Source: Trichosporon coremiiforme
Lineage: Eukaryota; Basidiomycota; Tremellomycetes; Trichosporonales; Trichosporonaceae
Assembly: GCA_039545355.1 (NCBI GenBank)
Contig: BCJJ01000020.1
Location: forward strand, 620,001-684,000
DNA: 64,000 nucleotides
Direction: 5' to 3'
Shown here: in pieces, positions 21,201 through 32,603 of the stretch
Position numbering within the stretch: position 1 is the stretch's first letter
Layout: each line of letters starts with the position of its first letter
Position numbers and translations under genes: made by a program
Notes under the pieces: model-generated
Databases searched by the model: none
Told to the model about the DNA's origin: nothing
The model's input: only the letters and a program-made list of their open reading frames with translations

Positions 21201-24200
21201 GGGCGTGGGCTTGGGCTTGGATCTGCTGTCAGGGGCGGTGAGATGAGACAAGCTCAGAGGAAAAGGTGGAAAGCGTGGAAAGCGTGCGACGAGAGGATAT
21301 GCGAGGTACGAGATGTGGATCACAGAGAGAGAGGAGGACAGAGGGAGGTTGTAGCGGGGTCGAAGGGAGTGACGACATGGTGGGTGACAACAACGGCATT
21401 GCAGACTTTCCAGGCACGGCAAGGTACGCGCGGAGCAAGAGGTCTCGGCGCTTGAACTGTTTCCTGGTGCTGATCCCCGCGGATGGTGCCTGGATGTTCA
21501 ATTGGCCATGTACCCTTAGCTTCCCTCCCTCGGTCAGAATGCCCTCAAGAGCGCTCTCTCCACGGAAGCTTGTACTCGATGTCCCTCGTATGTCCCTCGA
21601 CATCGAGTCCCAACCGTGACAAGGGTCCGCAGGAACATCAGGAAAATCATGCGATTGCGACAAACGGCACAACACGGCATGCGTCGTTTAAACGAGGGAC
21701 TGTTAACGAAGGTGGAATCCACTCCACAACACAATGCAGGACGACAGATCGGAACACCGCGCGACTGGGCGGCCAAGTCAACTCTAATCCGCCGTCGCCG
21801 GGCTCGTCGTACACGCTCGACCCCACCACCCGCTCAGCGACCCAGGCGATCCTGCGCTGTTCCGTGTTAAACTCGAATTAAGCTCAGAGCAGCCGCAGTA
21901 TTCATAGCAGCTCTAGGTGCTGTCGGTATGCGCTCATGCGCGGTGGATGCCCACTTGGGCCGACTAGAGTTGTTCGGCGTCCAGCGTCCTTTCCACGCTA
22001 GTGGGTGTTCCGAGATCTCATGACACCTCGTGGCATCTCTTGACGTGCGGCGGAGCGCAGCACGCGGCGTCGTGCGAGAGTAAAGACGCATTGGCCCCCG
22101 AGCCTGTTGACGGCTAGCTGACGGCGGAGACGTCGGTTGCACAGGCGGGCGCCTCTCGACGCCTCGTCGACGCCAAAAACGCCAGTGCATGCCAGCATGC
22201 CAATTCATTCAGTTGGTCATCGACCCGGCATCTGTTCTCACTGCAGCGGGCCAACTATCTGACACCGGTCCGCTCGTTCCTGTCTGCTATCGGTGGACGG
22301 GCTTTGCTCGTCGGGACAACAGACTACCGCAAGACTACTGTGGAGCCGCCGCAGCCGCAGTGGGACGATGACCGGGCAAAGAGAAGGTTGCAACGCACAG
22401 GAAAGGGAGCTCCCATTGGGAGGTCGGAACTCTCTGCTCCCCGTACTGCGCTCGGGCAGAAGCGCCGAAGCAGGCGGACACAGCCTATGCATAGCAATGG
22501 AGCGACGAGCGGGCCGGACCCGCGTGGCATGTCGCGAGTATGCTTAATGCGCTTCGACGTCTCGGTGAGTCACTCGGCATGCGCGGCGCGTGCAGCTTTC
22601 ATGACGCGCTTCGATGCGCTCGCGCTCGTTGGAGCACCGAACAACAAGGCTTAAGCGTTGTGGAGTAGATGGTCGGCAGGAGGATCCGCCAAGCTCGCAG
22701 GCTGGTGCTAGCCACGACCTTAACGTTGCAAGAGTCCGAATAGTACTCGAGTCTGACCGTTCAGCGGCATGTACTCCCAGGTGCGTCTACATGTTCTCTG
22801 CGTTCTGAGCGGTCTGCTTTCGATGTCCAGTAGTCTGCGCGACCTTGCATCGTGGATCATGCCACACGACCGAGCCCCGTATGCAGGAAAGGACCATGGT
22901 CCTATAGATCTGGGGTCGACCCAGCGTAGCGTTTCGCCTTTCTTCCGCTCGACACTGCGTAACGATCTGCGAATCCATGCTGCTCTACCCAACTCGGCCA
23001 CTTCTGCAACTCAGAGCCGCGTCCACAGCGGTGGACTCGAGCTAGCGGCTTCCTGCGACCCGTTTCCGGAGGACATATGCACCCCAAACCCCATCCTGGG
23101 TGTATGTTGGGTGTACGTCGGGACATACGTTGGGACGTACAGTACGTTAGTAGGGAGCTAAGGGAAACAGTAAGATCTCCATTGTTTGGTTCTCGTAAGC
23201 GACCTGCTTTCTGAATGATGGCAGGTTGCGGCTCACCTCTGCCCAACGGCATGGGCACGGCACGGACGTACGTACAAATGTCGCAGGCAAGGTCGAATGG
23301 CTCGAAGGGACCGAGGGGCGCCAAGGTCTCGATCCACAGCATTGGCTTGGCCCCACACCTGCAGAGCCGCAGGTCAGCAGGCAGAGCCGCATCCGACTTC
23401 CCTCCCTCCCGACATACCGCGCGATGTCTATCCGCTGTTGAGGATTACGGGATACAGCATTTCGGGGTCGAGCTGACCATGCGCGCACACGCTTAGCGGC
23501 GTACTCGCCACTCGAGTGCCAAGTCGTGTCATGGCCGATCCGAAGTTTCGATACGAATGCAGGCAACGCAGCCATCACAGGCGTTCGCTCCACGAGCAAG
23601 TGCAGAGACATAAGGCAATCAGACATTCGACATTCGTTCGGAAGAAGTACGCAAGTCACATGTACGACGCCGCCAGGGTAGCGCCGTCAAGCTTCAACTC
23701 ATCCTTCATTACGTCTCCCGTTCCGAGCCGCTGCAGTGCGTGCTAGCCGTGGGCTGCATGGGACGCCCAGCTTCGCATGCTGGGGTATACTGACTCGGTA
23801 TGCGGGGCCATGCTGGTCTGACTGCACAAAAGCGCTCGCAAGGAGCTGGCCAGCTCCAGTACAGGTCAGTGCAGGATAACCAGTGCTTCGGGCACGGGAG
23901 GCGGGCGGTGAGCGGCGGCTTCACCCCACTCACAGCACTCTCGGAGGGCTCTTGTCCGCATTAAAGGAAGCAGCAGACGTTGGCAGTCTGTGAGAGACAC
24001 TCCAACTGGGAAGACGTCGAGTCGTAAGACGAAACGTCTGCGAAACCTCTCTGCAACGTCTGTGTATCAAGCAACGCTCTGCAACACATGCGAGACGCAC
24101 CTGCGACATGGCGACGGACAATGTGAGATCTCAAAGTCGTTGGATACGGCGACGACGCTCGAGAACGCGTCCGACGAGCAGTCCCAGTGCCTGAGTCATG

Positions 24201-25477
24201 TTCCTCTTCTTCCTCAGCCCTCTCTCTATTTTCTCGGCTTCGGCGTGGTGGTTGTCGCCGCTGCTTAACGGCGTCGTCAGTCCGATTGAAGCTCCCCCCT
24301 TCCGTTTTTGGGACCGCGATCGCGAGCTGAACCTCGCCGAAGCTCGCTCGGATGCTTATCTGCGTGCCACGGGGCCACCGGGAAGGAAATTATATGGAGT
24401 AGGAAGAGTACGACGCGGTGTCAACTTGCGGCCCGTCCATATAATCGAAAGCTTGAGACCTGGGAACTTCATAACCTTAACATCTTCGTTGTCCATCTGA
24501 CGCGCCCCATCTCTCGATATAGCCAGCCAACGGCCGAGCGGCATAGGTACGCTCCGTTCCTGTCGAGGCTTCCGATTTTGCGCGGGGGTCTGACACCCTT
24601 TCCAGCTCGGCGGGTGACCTTCTCCGCTCCGACTCGCTCGCGAGGGACGAAGCTTTTGAAGCCTTCCGCGGAGCCACGACACTCAACTACTTGGAGAGGC
24701 AGCTGGCGCGGTGGAAGACATGGAAGCCCGCGAGCCCGCATGACCACTCTTCACTCGCCCCCTCCTGCCCAGCAACGACCACAATTGACCGTTGACTGCG
24801 GAATGACTGCTACTGGCGACAGCAGCGATCGGGTCGTGCCTGCGAACTTGGGTACTGTGACTGAGAGTGCGTCGCACGGTTCGCGGGAGAGGTGATGCTC
24901 CAAGAGGTGGAAGGCACGCTGGCACCGGGTACCCGGCGTCGATCGTAGATATGGTTGTTCTCTCAACTGTCACTCTGTGCGACAGTTGCCTTTTCACAAG
25001 AGGGGAGAGGGAGGACACAGGCTGAAAACAGAGACACAAGGCAACGGGTGCCTGTATCTGACCGCGGGAGAGCAAGACTTATCGAAATCTGCCTGGACCC
25101 CGCCTAAGATCTCAAGGTGCTTTAGAACGGTTCTCTGCCGCGACAGGCTACTGGGTCGAAATCGACCGAGCAGCATGGGGTTAGCTTTGTCTCGTCTTCA
25201 TCGGAACCGCCCTCTCTCTGACCATCTCGAACACACAGCTAACAGCTGAGCGTTTATTTCAACAACACAATTCAGTCCGTCTCACCATCACCTCATCAGC
25301 CGTGTTTCGCAGCCCCCGCAAGCTACACTCGTGCCATTTCCAGGCATGCACGCCCGACAGCATCGTCGCACCGTCGCACCGTCGGCCGAGGTTGGGAGGG
25401 CGAGTTGAAGCATTCTCGCACCCGCCCCGCCTCTGGGCTTGCGCTCCCCTGCGCCTCGTTCTCGTCAGCAGCGACCC
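21201..25477. other. Gene-poor region, 4.3 kb
   Basis: No supported protein gene, tRNA or intact mobile element. Reading frames are short, overlap in all phases and lack the strong C/G third-position bias of the flanking genes. A few palindrome-like ACGTAC clusters occur near 23110-23150 and 23265. It could be decayed transposon or gene sequence, or long-noncoding DNA; the sequence alone does not decide. Confidence 0.5.
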
Positions 25478-25557
25478 GGGATGATAGCTCAGTTGGGAGA
25501 GCGCGAGAGTGAAGCCTTCAGTTCTTGAGGTCGGGCGTTCGATCCGCCCTCGTCCCA
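25478..25557 (+). tRNA. tRNA-Phe(GAA), copy 3, with 7-nt intron
   Basis: Same mature 73-nt tRNA-Phe as copies 1 and 2, on the plus strand. The intron at 37/38 is 7 nt (25515-25521), the same length as copy 1 but with a different sequence. Confidence 0.92.
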
Positions 25558-25569
25558 CTCGTACTCCAA

Positions 25570-25603
25570 GCCGCCTCGCAAGAGGCGGCGTAGGAGCCTT
25601 TTT
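25570..25603 (+). terminator. Hairpin plus T5 downstream of tRNA-Phe copy 3
   Basis: An 8-bp hairpin GCCGCCTC/GAGGCGGC (25570-25589) lies 12 nt after the tRNA. It is followed by GTAGGAGCC and T5 (25599-25603). Confidence 0.7.
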
Positions 25604-25882
25604 GACCACTTCCCCAGTGGACAAATGGCAGAGACAGCAAAGACAGCTGTGGCACTGACTTGGCTGACGTTTGCTGTTGGCTCCTGTGCGCCTCGTCCCC
25701 TCCCCTGGTCCACTGACAAGCATCGGACAACGATATGCCATCGAGCAGGGTAATTGAACTTTGCGCGGACTTGTCATCATTGTGCCGAGTTGTTGTTATG
25801 AAGGGCATGAAGGACGCTCGCTCGCACCCGCTCGGCGCCTGCCGCCACCACCCGCGCCAACAGCGGTCGTCCACAGCGACCA

Positions 25883-25968
25883 GGGATGATAGCTCAGTTG
25901 GGAGAGCGCGAGAGTGAAGCTTCAGAAGTCAATTCTTGAGGTCGGGCGTTCGATCCGCCCTCGTCCCA
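25883..25968 (+). tRNA. tRNA-Phe(GAA), copy 4, with 13-nt intron
   Basis: Same mature tRNA-Phe as the other three copies. The 37/38 intron is the longest of the family, 13 nt (25920-25932). It lies about 325 bp downstream of copy 3, same orientation, mirroring the spacing of copies 1 and 2. Confidence 0.92.
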
Positions 25969-25984
25969 GCGCTGGTGGTTCCTG

Positions 25985-26016
25985 CCCCTCCGAAAGAGGG
26001 GTGTAGGAGCCTTTTT
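25985..26016 (+). terminator. Hairpin plus T5 downstream of tRNA-Phe copy 4
   Basis: A 6-bp hairpin CCCCTC/GAGGGG (25985-26001) lies 16 nt after the tRNA, then TGTAGGAGCC and T5 (26012-26016). The AGGAGCC-T5 element matches copy 3 although the stem sequence differs. Confidence 0.7.
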
Positions 26017-26358
26017 GAACGTGGACGAAGATGAAGGAAGGCCATTGGAGGATAGAGGGAGATGTGGCGCTGCAGACGCCGAATCGCTGACGTTGAGACC
26101 ACAGTTGGCCCGATCATTCTCCGGTGTCGCCTCGTAGCCGCATTCTACGATTTGCCACGCCTCACCAACCGGCTTGCACCTGCCCCGCAATTCCCAATCA
26201 TACATCTGTTATACATGCTACTGGAGGACCATAGAAACTCCGACTATAAGGTGAGGGATTAAAACGCAGATAGAAGCAAGGAAAAACCAAAGTAATTGAA
26301 GAGCGGGGGGTAGGATAGATGGATATGATATGTAGGGCACGTGATACAACTCGCGCGC
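26017..26358. other. Intergenic: tRNA-Phe to fusion-gene 3' end
   Basis: About 340 bp. The right half is comparatively A-rich (about 26220-26300) and probably carries the 3' UTR and polyadenylation signals of the minus-strand fusion gene. No gene seen. Confidence 0.5.
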
Positions 26359-29300
26359 CTAGATCTTGAACTCGAGGGAACCGACGACTCCAAGACCGGC
26401 GAGGTCGGCGTCGGACGGCTCGCCATTGCCCTCTGGCGACGGCATGGGCTGGAGCGGTTTCTTGGCTGGCGACGGGGGCGAGGACGGCGACTTCTCCATC
26501 ACGCTTGGGTCCGAGTCTGGTGGCGAGGCTGGGGCTGGTTGCGAGCCTGGCCGGGGCGTGCGGGACAGCGACCAGCGCGGGTCGACCCAGCGGCGCAGCG
26601 TAGGGCTGAGAGCCAGCATGGCGGGGTAGATACTCTGCACGCCGCAGAGGACGACGACGAGGATGAGCGTACTGCGCACATTCTTCCCCGTGCCGCGCCA
26701 GATACCGTAGCTGACGCTCTCCCATACGACGGTGAAGCCGATCGACGCCGTCAGCGCGATGCTCGCCATCTTCGTCCGGCGGCCCTGGTTCCGCAGCGCG
26801 GTCGCGAACAGCGTCGGAAACACGGGGCCCTCAAAGAACATGGCCAGCAGGAGGCAGGCGAACGAGCCCTTGCCTGGCTGGAGGAGCATGGCGAGCAGCG
26901 ACGTGATGAACGTCGCGGCGCAGCAGACGTTCAGGATCAGCCGCGGCGTGAAGCCCAAGTAGCACACGCCAGACGCGATGAAACGCGATGCAGCGAACAG
27001 GCAGTGCCCGATGAAGAGGTCCCAGGAATCGTCCGTGTGCGGCCGCATCAGCATGATTAAGTCTTGCCACCAGTACGAGATCGACTCCTGCTGCCCGACG
27101 TAGCACGACATGACGAAGCAGCCCGCGCCGATGACGAACCAGCGCGCCGGTATGCCATACGCCTGGGCCGATGGCGAGAGGTTCGCGTTCGCTAACCGCT
27201 CGTCTGTCTGCTGCTGCAGCTCCTCGTCCGTCGCCTCCGACAGCGGCACATAGAAGAATAGGAGCGCCAGGAGCAGCACGAACAGCGAGACTGCAAGGTA
27301 GCACCACTGCACGTCGAATAGCGACCCGCGGTCGTTCAGGTTGTTGAATAGCACCTTCGTGGCCAGGATCGGCGAGAAGATGGAGCCGATAGCCTGGATG
27401 CCCTGCGAGAAGTTTAGCCGCGCTTCGGACAGGTGACCCGGGCCGGCGATTGCGATGAACGGGTTCGCTGCGGTCTCGAGAACCGAGAGGCCGATTGCGA
27501 TGCAGATGTTGGAGAAGAAAAACCCTCCGTAAGATACGAGCACCGATGACGGCCAGAACGCCATCGCTCCGCAGCCGTAGATGACGAGACCAGTCATGAA
27601 CGTGACCTTGAAGCCGTACCGCGGCAGGACGTACAAACCGAACGTGAGCGGACCGATGATGTAGCCGAGCCAGTACGAGTTCTGCAGCGCGATCGCCCGC
27701 GAGTCCGACTTTCCAATGACCTGGAGAATCTTGCCGTTCAGCACGCCGAGCAATCCGTAGGAGAATCCCCAGAGGAAGAAGAGTATCGAGACGAAGAGTA
27801 CCGGCCACCATGCCTCCTGCGCCGTGAGCTGCGTCAGGGGTTTCCGGCCGCCCATCTGCACAAAGTCGAAGAAGTTGTTCGTCGGCTGCTGGATATGCTC
27901 TGGCGGTACGTTGGCCGAGTTGTGCGTGATCCAGCGCAATGGCATGGCCATCAGAGACGCCTGCACCTCGCTGACCCGCGAGTCCGGCTTCGACAACGGC
28001 ACACCGAACACGTTCGCTTTCGGTGATACAGGGACGGGAGGTTCGCCTTCGCTCTGATCACCACTAGTGGTCTGAGTTTCGGCGCTGCTTGACGTTGTTC
28101 CTCCGATTCCTCCTAATGTCGGTATACTCGGTAGCCGCACGCTGAACCGCTTCGAAGGGCTTGCCGGTGGACTTCGGTGGGGGTGATGATGCGTATCCGG
28201 CGGTCCGTTCGCGAAGAACTGCATGATGTCCATCTGGTCCTCGTCCGGGACGCCGGCATCGACTTCCAAGATTGCCTGCAGAGGCTGGTTCCGTGGAGAC
28301 TTGACGCCTGGCTCCGAGATGTAACTGTCGTCTTGGTGAGCTCCGGCGCTGCCTCCCTGTGCGCTCCCTCGTGAGAGCAGCTGTCCTGACCCGACCCCCC
28401 GTGATCGGGACTGCGATGAGCGGCTGAGCGAGCGCGGTCGTACTCTCTGGATCAGCGGCTTCATGACCAGAGCACAGCAGCACATGACTCGGACGGAGCA
28501 TTCAATGGCAGACCACATGACACCGTACGCCGTGTACCAGTAGAAGTTTGGTGGGCCCGTCTTGGCGCTGACAGTGTCGCCCCGTTGCAGGTAGATCTGC
28601 GCACGAAGCGCCTGCTGCAGATAGGCGATTCGGACGACATCGACAATGGCCACGAACGCGCCACAAAGGAAGGTGAGAACGAGACCAATCTTGGCATTTT
28701 TCTCGATCCTCAGCCCGGTGATGATGGGGAGCGGGAGGATAAGGATTGCAAGGTCGGAAAGGATGTTGACGGGGGCAGACGAGAGGAAGAGTGTGACGAG
28801 ATCGAAGCATTGGCCCTGCTCGGTGGAGTCCCAGGCCGCTGAGATCGGACGACATTGCTTGGCAGGTCAGCGGTGCCCCAGAGCTTCTCGACCCGACTCA
28901 CGAAGATGTTGAGGAAGACCAGCACGATGCCGGCAATGTCAACGATGGCCAAGACTGCATAGCTCGCGTAGCGGAGAAACACGTGCGCGCTGGCCATACG
29001 GATGTACAGCAACAGCGCGGCGCTCTTGGCCGCCGTCGAGGACAGGTAGTAGAAGATGGGGAAGACATAGAACGCCTTCTTGAGCGGGCCCCACCATTCC
29101 GGCTTGATGGCTGTGGAAATAATCAGCACAGAAGGGGCGAGAGAAGCAATCGACGACCGATAATAATTTGGGCGTGAAGATCGGACGTGCGCGCACGGTG
29201 TCAGCCGCAAAACAAGATCCCGAAAGAAAATCCACTCACCAACGTCGGGTTTACCGATTCCGACCGTGGCTCCGTAGATGATCGATATGTTCAGCGCGAC

Positions 29301-29870
29301 AGTGAACGCCTGGAGGTCAGTGGAACGAACACGGCGGTTGCGGGTATCGCTGGCAGATATGCAGGACGGTGGCGCACGTTGAACTCGATCATGAATGCAC
29401 CGAGTAGTCTGCCGAGCTGTTTCAGACTGAGAAGCCTCCACCGATCCTGATCGTTCATGAATTCGATGCAGACGGCGAAGACAGTAGTGAGGCAAGACGG
29501 CCAGCCACTAGCTGCGACGACGAGGTGAGGCATTTTCGAGACAATCCGCCGGTGGGCGACAATCGGTGACGCCCTTGTCGCCGAGCGTGGGCAAACAACC
29601 GGCAAACCGACAGAAGCTCGGGTGGTTGCAGATTGAACGATCACCGATTGTCGGGACGGGCGGGGGATGGACATGAGAATGCAGAGGGCTGGCGACGGGA
29701 GCACAGGATCCGACACTCACCCAGGCGAGGATGGTGACCCAGTCGTCGACATCAGCTCTCCGTCTAATGGCGAATTTGGAGATACATCTTAGGACGACGA
29801 AGACGGTGGCGAGGCCGATGAAGACTGCGCTTGTGATGAGCACGCGGTTTGACCGGTCGACGAAGTCCAT
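26359..29870 (-). CDS. Fusion: fungal rhodopsin-like 7TM domain + fucose-permease-type MFS transporter
   Basis: 975 aa from exons 29870-29721, 29309-29240, 29110-28902 and 28857-26359, all phases correct. Residues about 1-282 form a fungal rhodopsin-like integral membrane domain (SAT4-type, PF20684). It has DVDDWVTILAW after helix 1, KPEWWGPLKKAFYVFPIFYY, the family signature FQCRPISAAWD (rebuilt across the third intron) and a last helix with YGVMWSAIECSVRVMCCC. A 210-residue hydrophilic Ser/Pro/Arg linker follows in one uninterrupted frame. From about residue 493 comes a FucP-like MFS domain (WWPVLFVSILFFLWGFSYG, NSYWLGYIIGPLTFGLY, ETAANPFIAIAGP), then an acidic/Pro-rich tail. Membrane protein; a sensor-transporter idea is inference. 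The main alternative is two adjacent genes, with a second start inside the linker, but there is no stop, gap or spacer between the halves. Confidence 0.85.
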
Positions 29871-31075
29871 GTTAGGACATGGCTGTCACAGGTGGTAGGC
29901 GAGACAAGAGTTGGAAGCAGTCGGTTTGGTTGTGGGTGTGACGAGTATTGTTGAGGTAAGGGTGAGGGGTGGGTCTGGAGTGAAGAGGTGGATTGGAGTG
30001 ATGGTTCCGGGTGCAAGCTGGCTGGCTGGGGGGTTGCGGGTGTGGGGATTAGGAATTGGTCTGGGTCCCTCCGTAACGAGGTTAGGATTATGGCTCAATG
30101 AATACAGATTACAGATCCAGAAGTACTGAGTAACTGGCTGGGACCCGTGCCGTTGTGCAGCGGCCGAGTCGTATCGGCGGACAGCCAGAAATGGACCGCT
30201 CAGCGTACAGTGGTGAGACCATGTCGGATCCAGGGCCGCAGGGTCACCCACCAAGAGCTCAGCTGCGACCTCCGCCCCTCCCCCGGCCCTTTTGGGACCC
30301 TTGACGCCCCAGCTAAGCCCAGCTAGCTTAGCAGCTGACAACAAGCGAATCCCGCGACCGGCGACCGAGCCTCACCCGACAACGTCCCCCCACGTCCCCA
30401 TTACAAAACCTTAGTCAACCACCCTCCCTTGCCCTAATCCATCAAGTTCTATTCAGCTCCTCGCACTAATCCACCCCTGTATCGCTTTCGGCGCCTACCT
30501 GCATAGCATTTTGCGTGTGCTGCCTTAGCATCCTAGGTCATACAGCTGCGCCGCCAAACCCTCAGGACGCGTGACAGCCAGTGACAGCCTTGCGTTTGAG
30601 GTTGCAGACGTGCGCAGCCTCTGGCGAACCCCAGGCGTCCGCTGGCTGGAGAGGGAAGACTCGAAGCGCGAAGCGGGAGGAAGAGGAAGGGGAAGGGGAC
30701 AGGGAGTGTGGGGCCCGGTTGCCCGACGCCGCGCGCCTGTCAAAGCGACCAGTCCCTTGGGCACGCCTGGCAGCGGAGTCACTCACGTCGCTCCAGTCGC
30801 CTCGCCGCTGCTCCCCCCCCCCCATGACGCAACTGCGACTCATCCTGCATCCTTAATCGCCCTCTCCCTCTCTTCTGCATACCTGGATTGGCTTGGCCCG
30901 ACTGCGCCCCCCATCGTAAGCCTCTTCCTACGAACCCTCTTCATTCTGGCACACTCGCTCGCAACCCTCTCGCATCAGGACAAGTCTGACCTCTGAACCA
31001 ATTGACCAGATCCGGCACACCCATTCGCTCTACAAGGCATCAGCCATCAGCCCGAAACCCGTCCTCTTCTCGGTC
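29871..31075. promoter_or_regulatory. Divergent promoter: fusion transporter (-) and UCH gene (+)
   Basis: 1.2 kb between divergent ATGs. The fusion-gene side has T/G-rich sequence (29920-30110), i.e. pyrimidine/A-rich on its own strand. The UCH side is pyrimidine-rich (30360-31060) and includes a C9 run near 30816. No clear TATA box and no gene inside. Confidence 0.5.
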
Positions 31076-32303
31076 ATGTCGTCGCCCAATCCAGTGGCAA
31101 AGACACCTTCCTCAAAGGAGCTCGAGAGAGACTGGTGGCCACTCGAGTCGAGTCCTGACGTGCTCACCAAGCTCGCTCGTGTAAGTTGACGTCAATGCAG
31201 AGCATGCAGAGCAACGACCAGCCCCGTGACCACCTCCGCCCCGAAAAAAGCGGGCTACGGCTCGACAACCGGTTCTGCTCGACGGACCTAGCTCGTATCG
31301 GGCAAAGCTCCCTTGGCCGGCGCATGTGACCGCCGACCGTGGGTCGCTTTAGAGTTCGATCGCATGATATCATTTATTGATGCCACGTTCAGCTGACCGC
31401 AGCACTGGGATCTTCCCAACCAGTACGAGTTCGTGGACGTCCTGGGACTTGGCCCAGAGCTGCTCAGCCTCGTCCCTCGGCCGGTGCATGCAGTCGTTTT
31501 CCTGTTCCCGGACACGCCCTCCATCGTTGATCACCGCACCAAAGAGGGCCCGGGCACACCGGCCGCCAGGGGACAAGAGCCCCTGTGGATTCCGCAGGTT
31601 GGCGTCGGTAAGCGTGGCGATCGACCAGCTAGCAACTGACTTAGGGCCACTCGTGCGGGACGTTTGCCGTTCTCCATTCGCTCGCCGCGACGCGGCTTTC
31701 TCCGGCTCTGAACGCCTTCTTCGATGAGTGCTTGAGTGAGTTGCAAAAGTCTGTCAGTCGGGTGTTCGGCAGGCCGGACAATGCGACCGCCGAGGCTCTT
31801 CGGTGCTGCGGAGCTGTTTCTTTGCTGACTGTGGCTAGCCCTCGAGCCCGATCGACGCACGGCGCTACTGGCCGCCTCACCACTGATCAAGCCGGCACAC
31901 ATGGCTGTGGTGTCTGCTGGCGACTCGCGCGTCCGCGAGTCTGACTGGGAGGACGCTGACCACTTTCTGGCTTTCGTGCGCTACGACGGGCGCATCTGGG
32001 AGATGGACGGGAACACGCCACGCGCCGGTCCGCTCGACCGAGGACCGGCCAGCGACGACCTCCTCGAAGTGAGCCCCACTACTCTCACGTCCCCAAACGT
32101 CATCAACAACCGTCGTGTCACCCCCTCAACAATTAGACGATGATCTGATTGCGCCGCTAACCCATTCACAGGACGCTGCGTGCATTATACGCGACGTATA
32201 CATTCCCCGGGCGGAAGGTAGCGTGCACTTCTCCACGATAGCCCTGGTTGGGCCGGATGATGGTGCCGAGGCTTCCGGGATACCTCAGTTGTCTAGTTCG
32301 TAG
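31076..32303 (+). CDS. Ubiquitin C-terminal hydrolase, UCH (peptidase C12) family
   Basis: Deubiquitinating cysteine protease that removes small adducts from ubiquitin C-termini; 252 aa, normal for UCH-L1/L3/YUH1. Catalytic Cys106 lies in [11 protein letters not shown], His174 in [12 protein letters not shown] and Asp189 in WEMDG; the start matches the family ([14 protein letters not shown]). Exons: 31076-31180, 31403-31603, 31645-31735, 31839-32068, 32172-32303. Intron 2 is odd. The strong donor GTAAGC at 31608 gives the wrong frame and a stop before the protease is complete. Using the weak donor GTCGGT four bases upstream (31604) restores frame and gives Gln-x5-Cys spacing (QVGGHSC) as in the family (QTIGNAC). 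A one-base assembly error at this junction is an alternative. Otherwise the gene looks intact. Confidence 0.82.
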
Positions 32304-32547
32304 ACTAGCAACCATAACGCGTATGGAGATGTTGTGTGTGCCGCAGTTGCGTGCTTGGCCCTGGCTCGGCACCATGCCGGCCCACTGGTTTGCGTTGGTT
32401 CGGTTTGCGCAGCGCCCAGCGCGCGCTAGTGGCACACTTCCGGAGAGCGCGGTGATGCTGGCCGCACGTTTTCTCGAAAATTGACAACAGGACGACCTCT
32501 TCGGTAAGGCGGGTGCGAGGTGAACCGGGGGTGCAAACATTCTCCAG
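32304..32547. other. Intergenic: UCH 3' end and promoter of acidic-protein gene
   Basis: About 240 bp with no gene. It carries the UCH 3' end and the upstream region of the TATA-driven acidic-protein locus. Confidence 0.45.
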
Positions 32548-32554
32548 TATAAAA
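32548..32554 (+). promoter_or_regulatory. TATA box (TATAAAA)
   Basis: Consensus TATAAAA in GC-rich surroundings, 56 bp upstream of the ATG of the acidic-protein locus. That spacing fits a start site near 32580 and a short leader. Confidence 0.65.
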
Positions 32555-32603
32555 GAGAGGACTGCGACGAGGTCTGACCTCACCAGAACTCCCTCCCGAC
32601 AAG

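Noticed and set aside
22930..23020. tRNA-like D-arm (GCCGAGTTGGG) on the minus strand
   Set aside because: No matching acceptor stem, anticodon arm or B box could be found.
23147..23659. 170-codon minus-strand frame in the gene-poor region
   Set aside because: Cys/Ser/Arg-rich, no coding bias, no homologous motif. Probably a chance frame.
26831..27811. 326-codon minus-strand frame inside the MFS domain
   Set aside because: Overlaps the FucP-like MFS coding frame in another phase and is Arg/His/Ala-rich without hydrophobic helices.
28892..28901. Reading through the GTGAGT in the rhodopsin exon (no intron)
   Set aside because: Read-through gives a Ser/Arg-rich tail and a stop. Splicing to 28857 rebuilds the conserved FQCRPISAAWD, so the intron is preferred.
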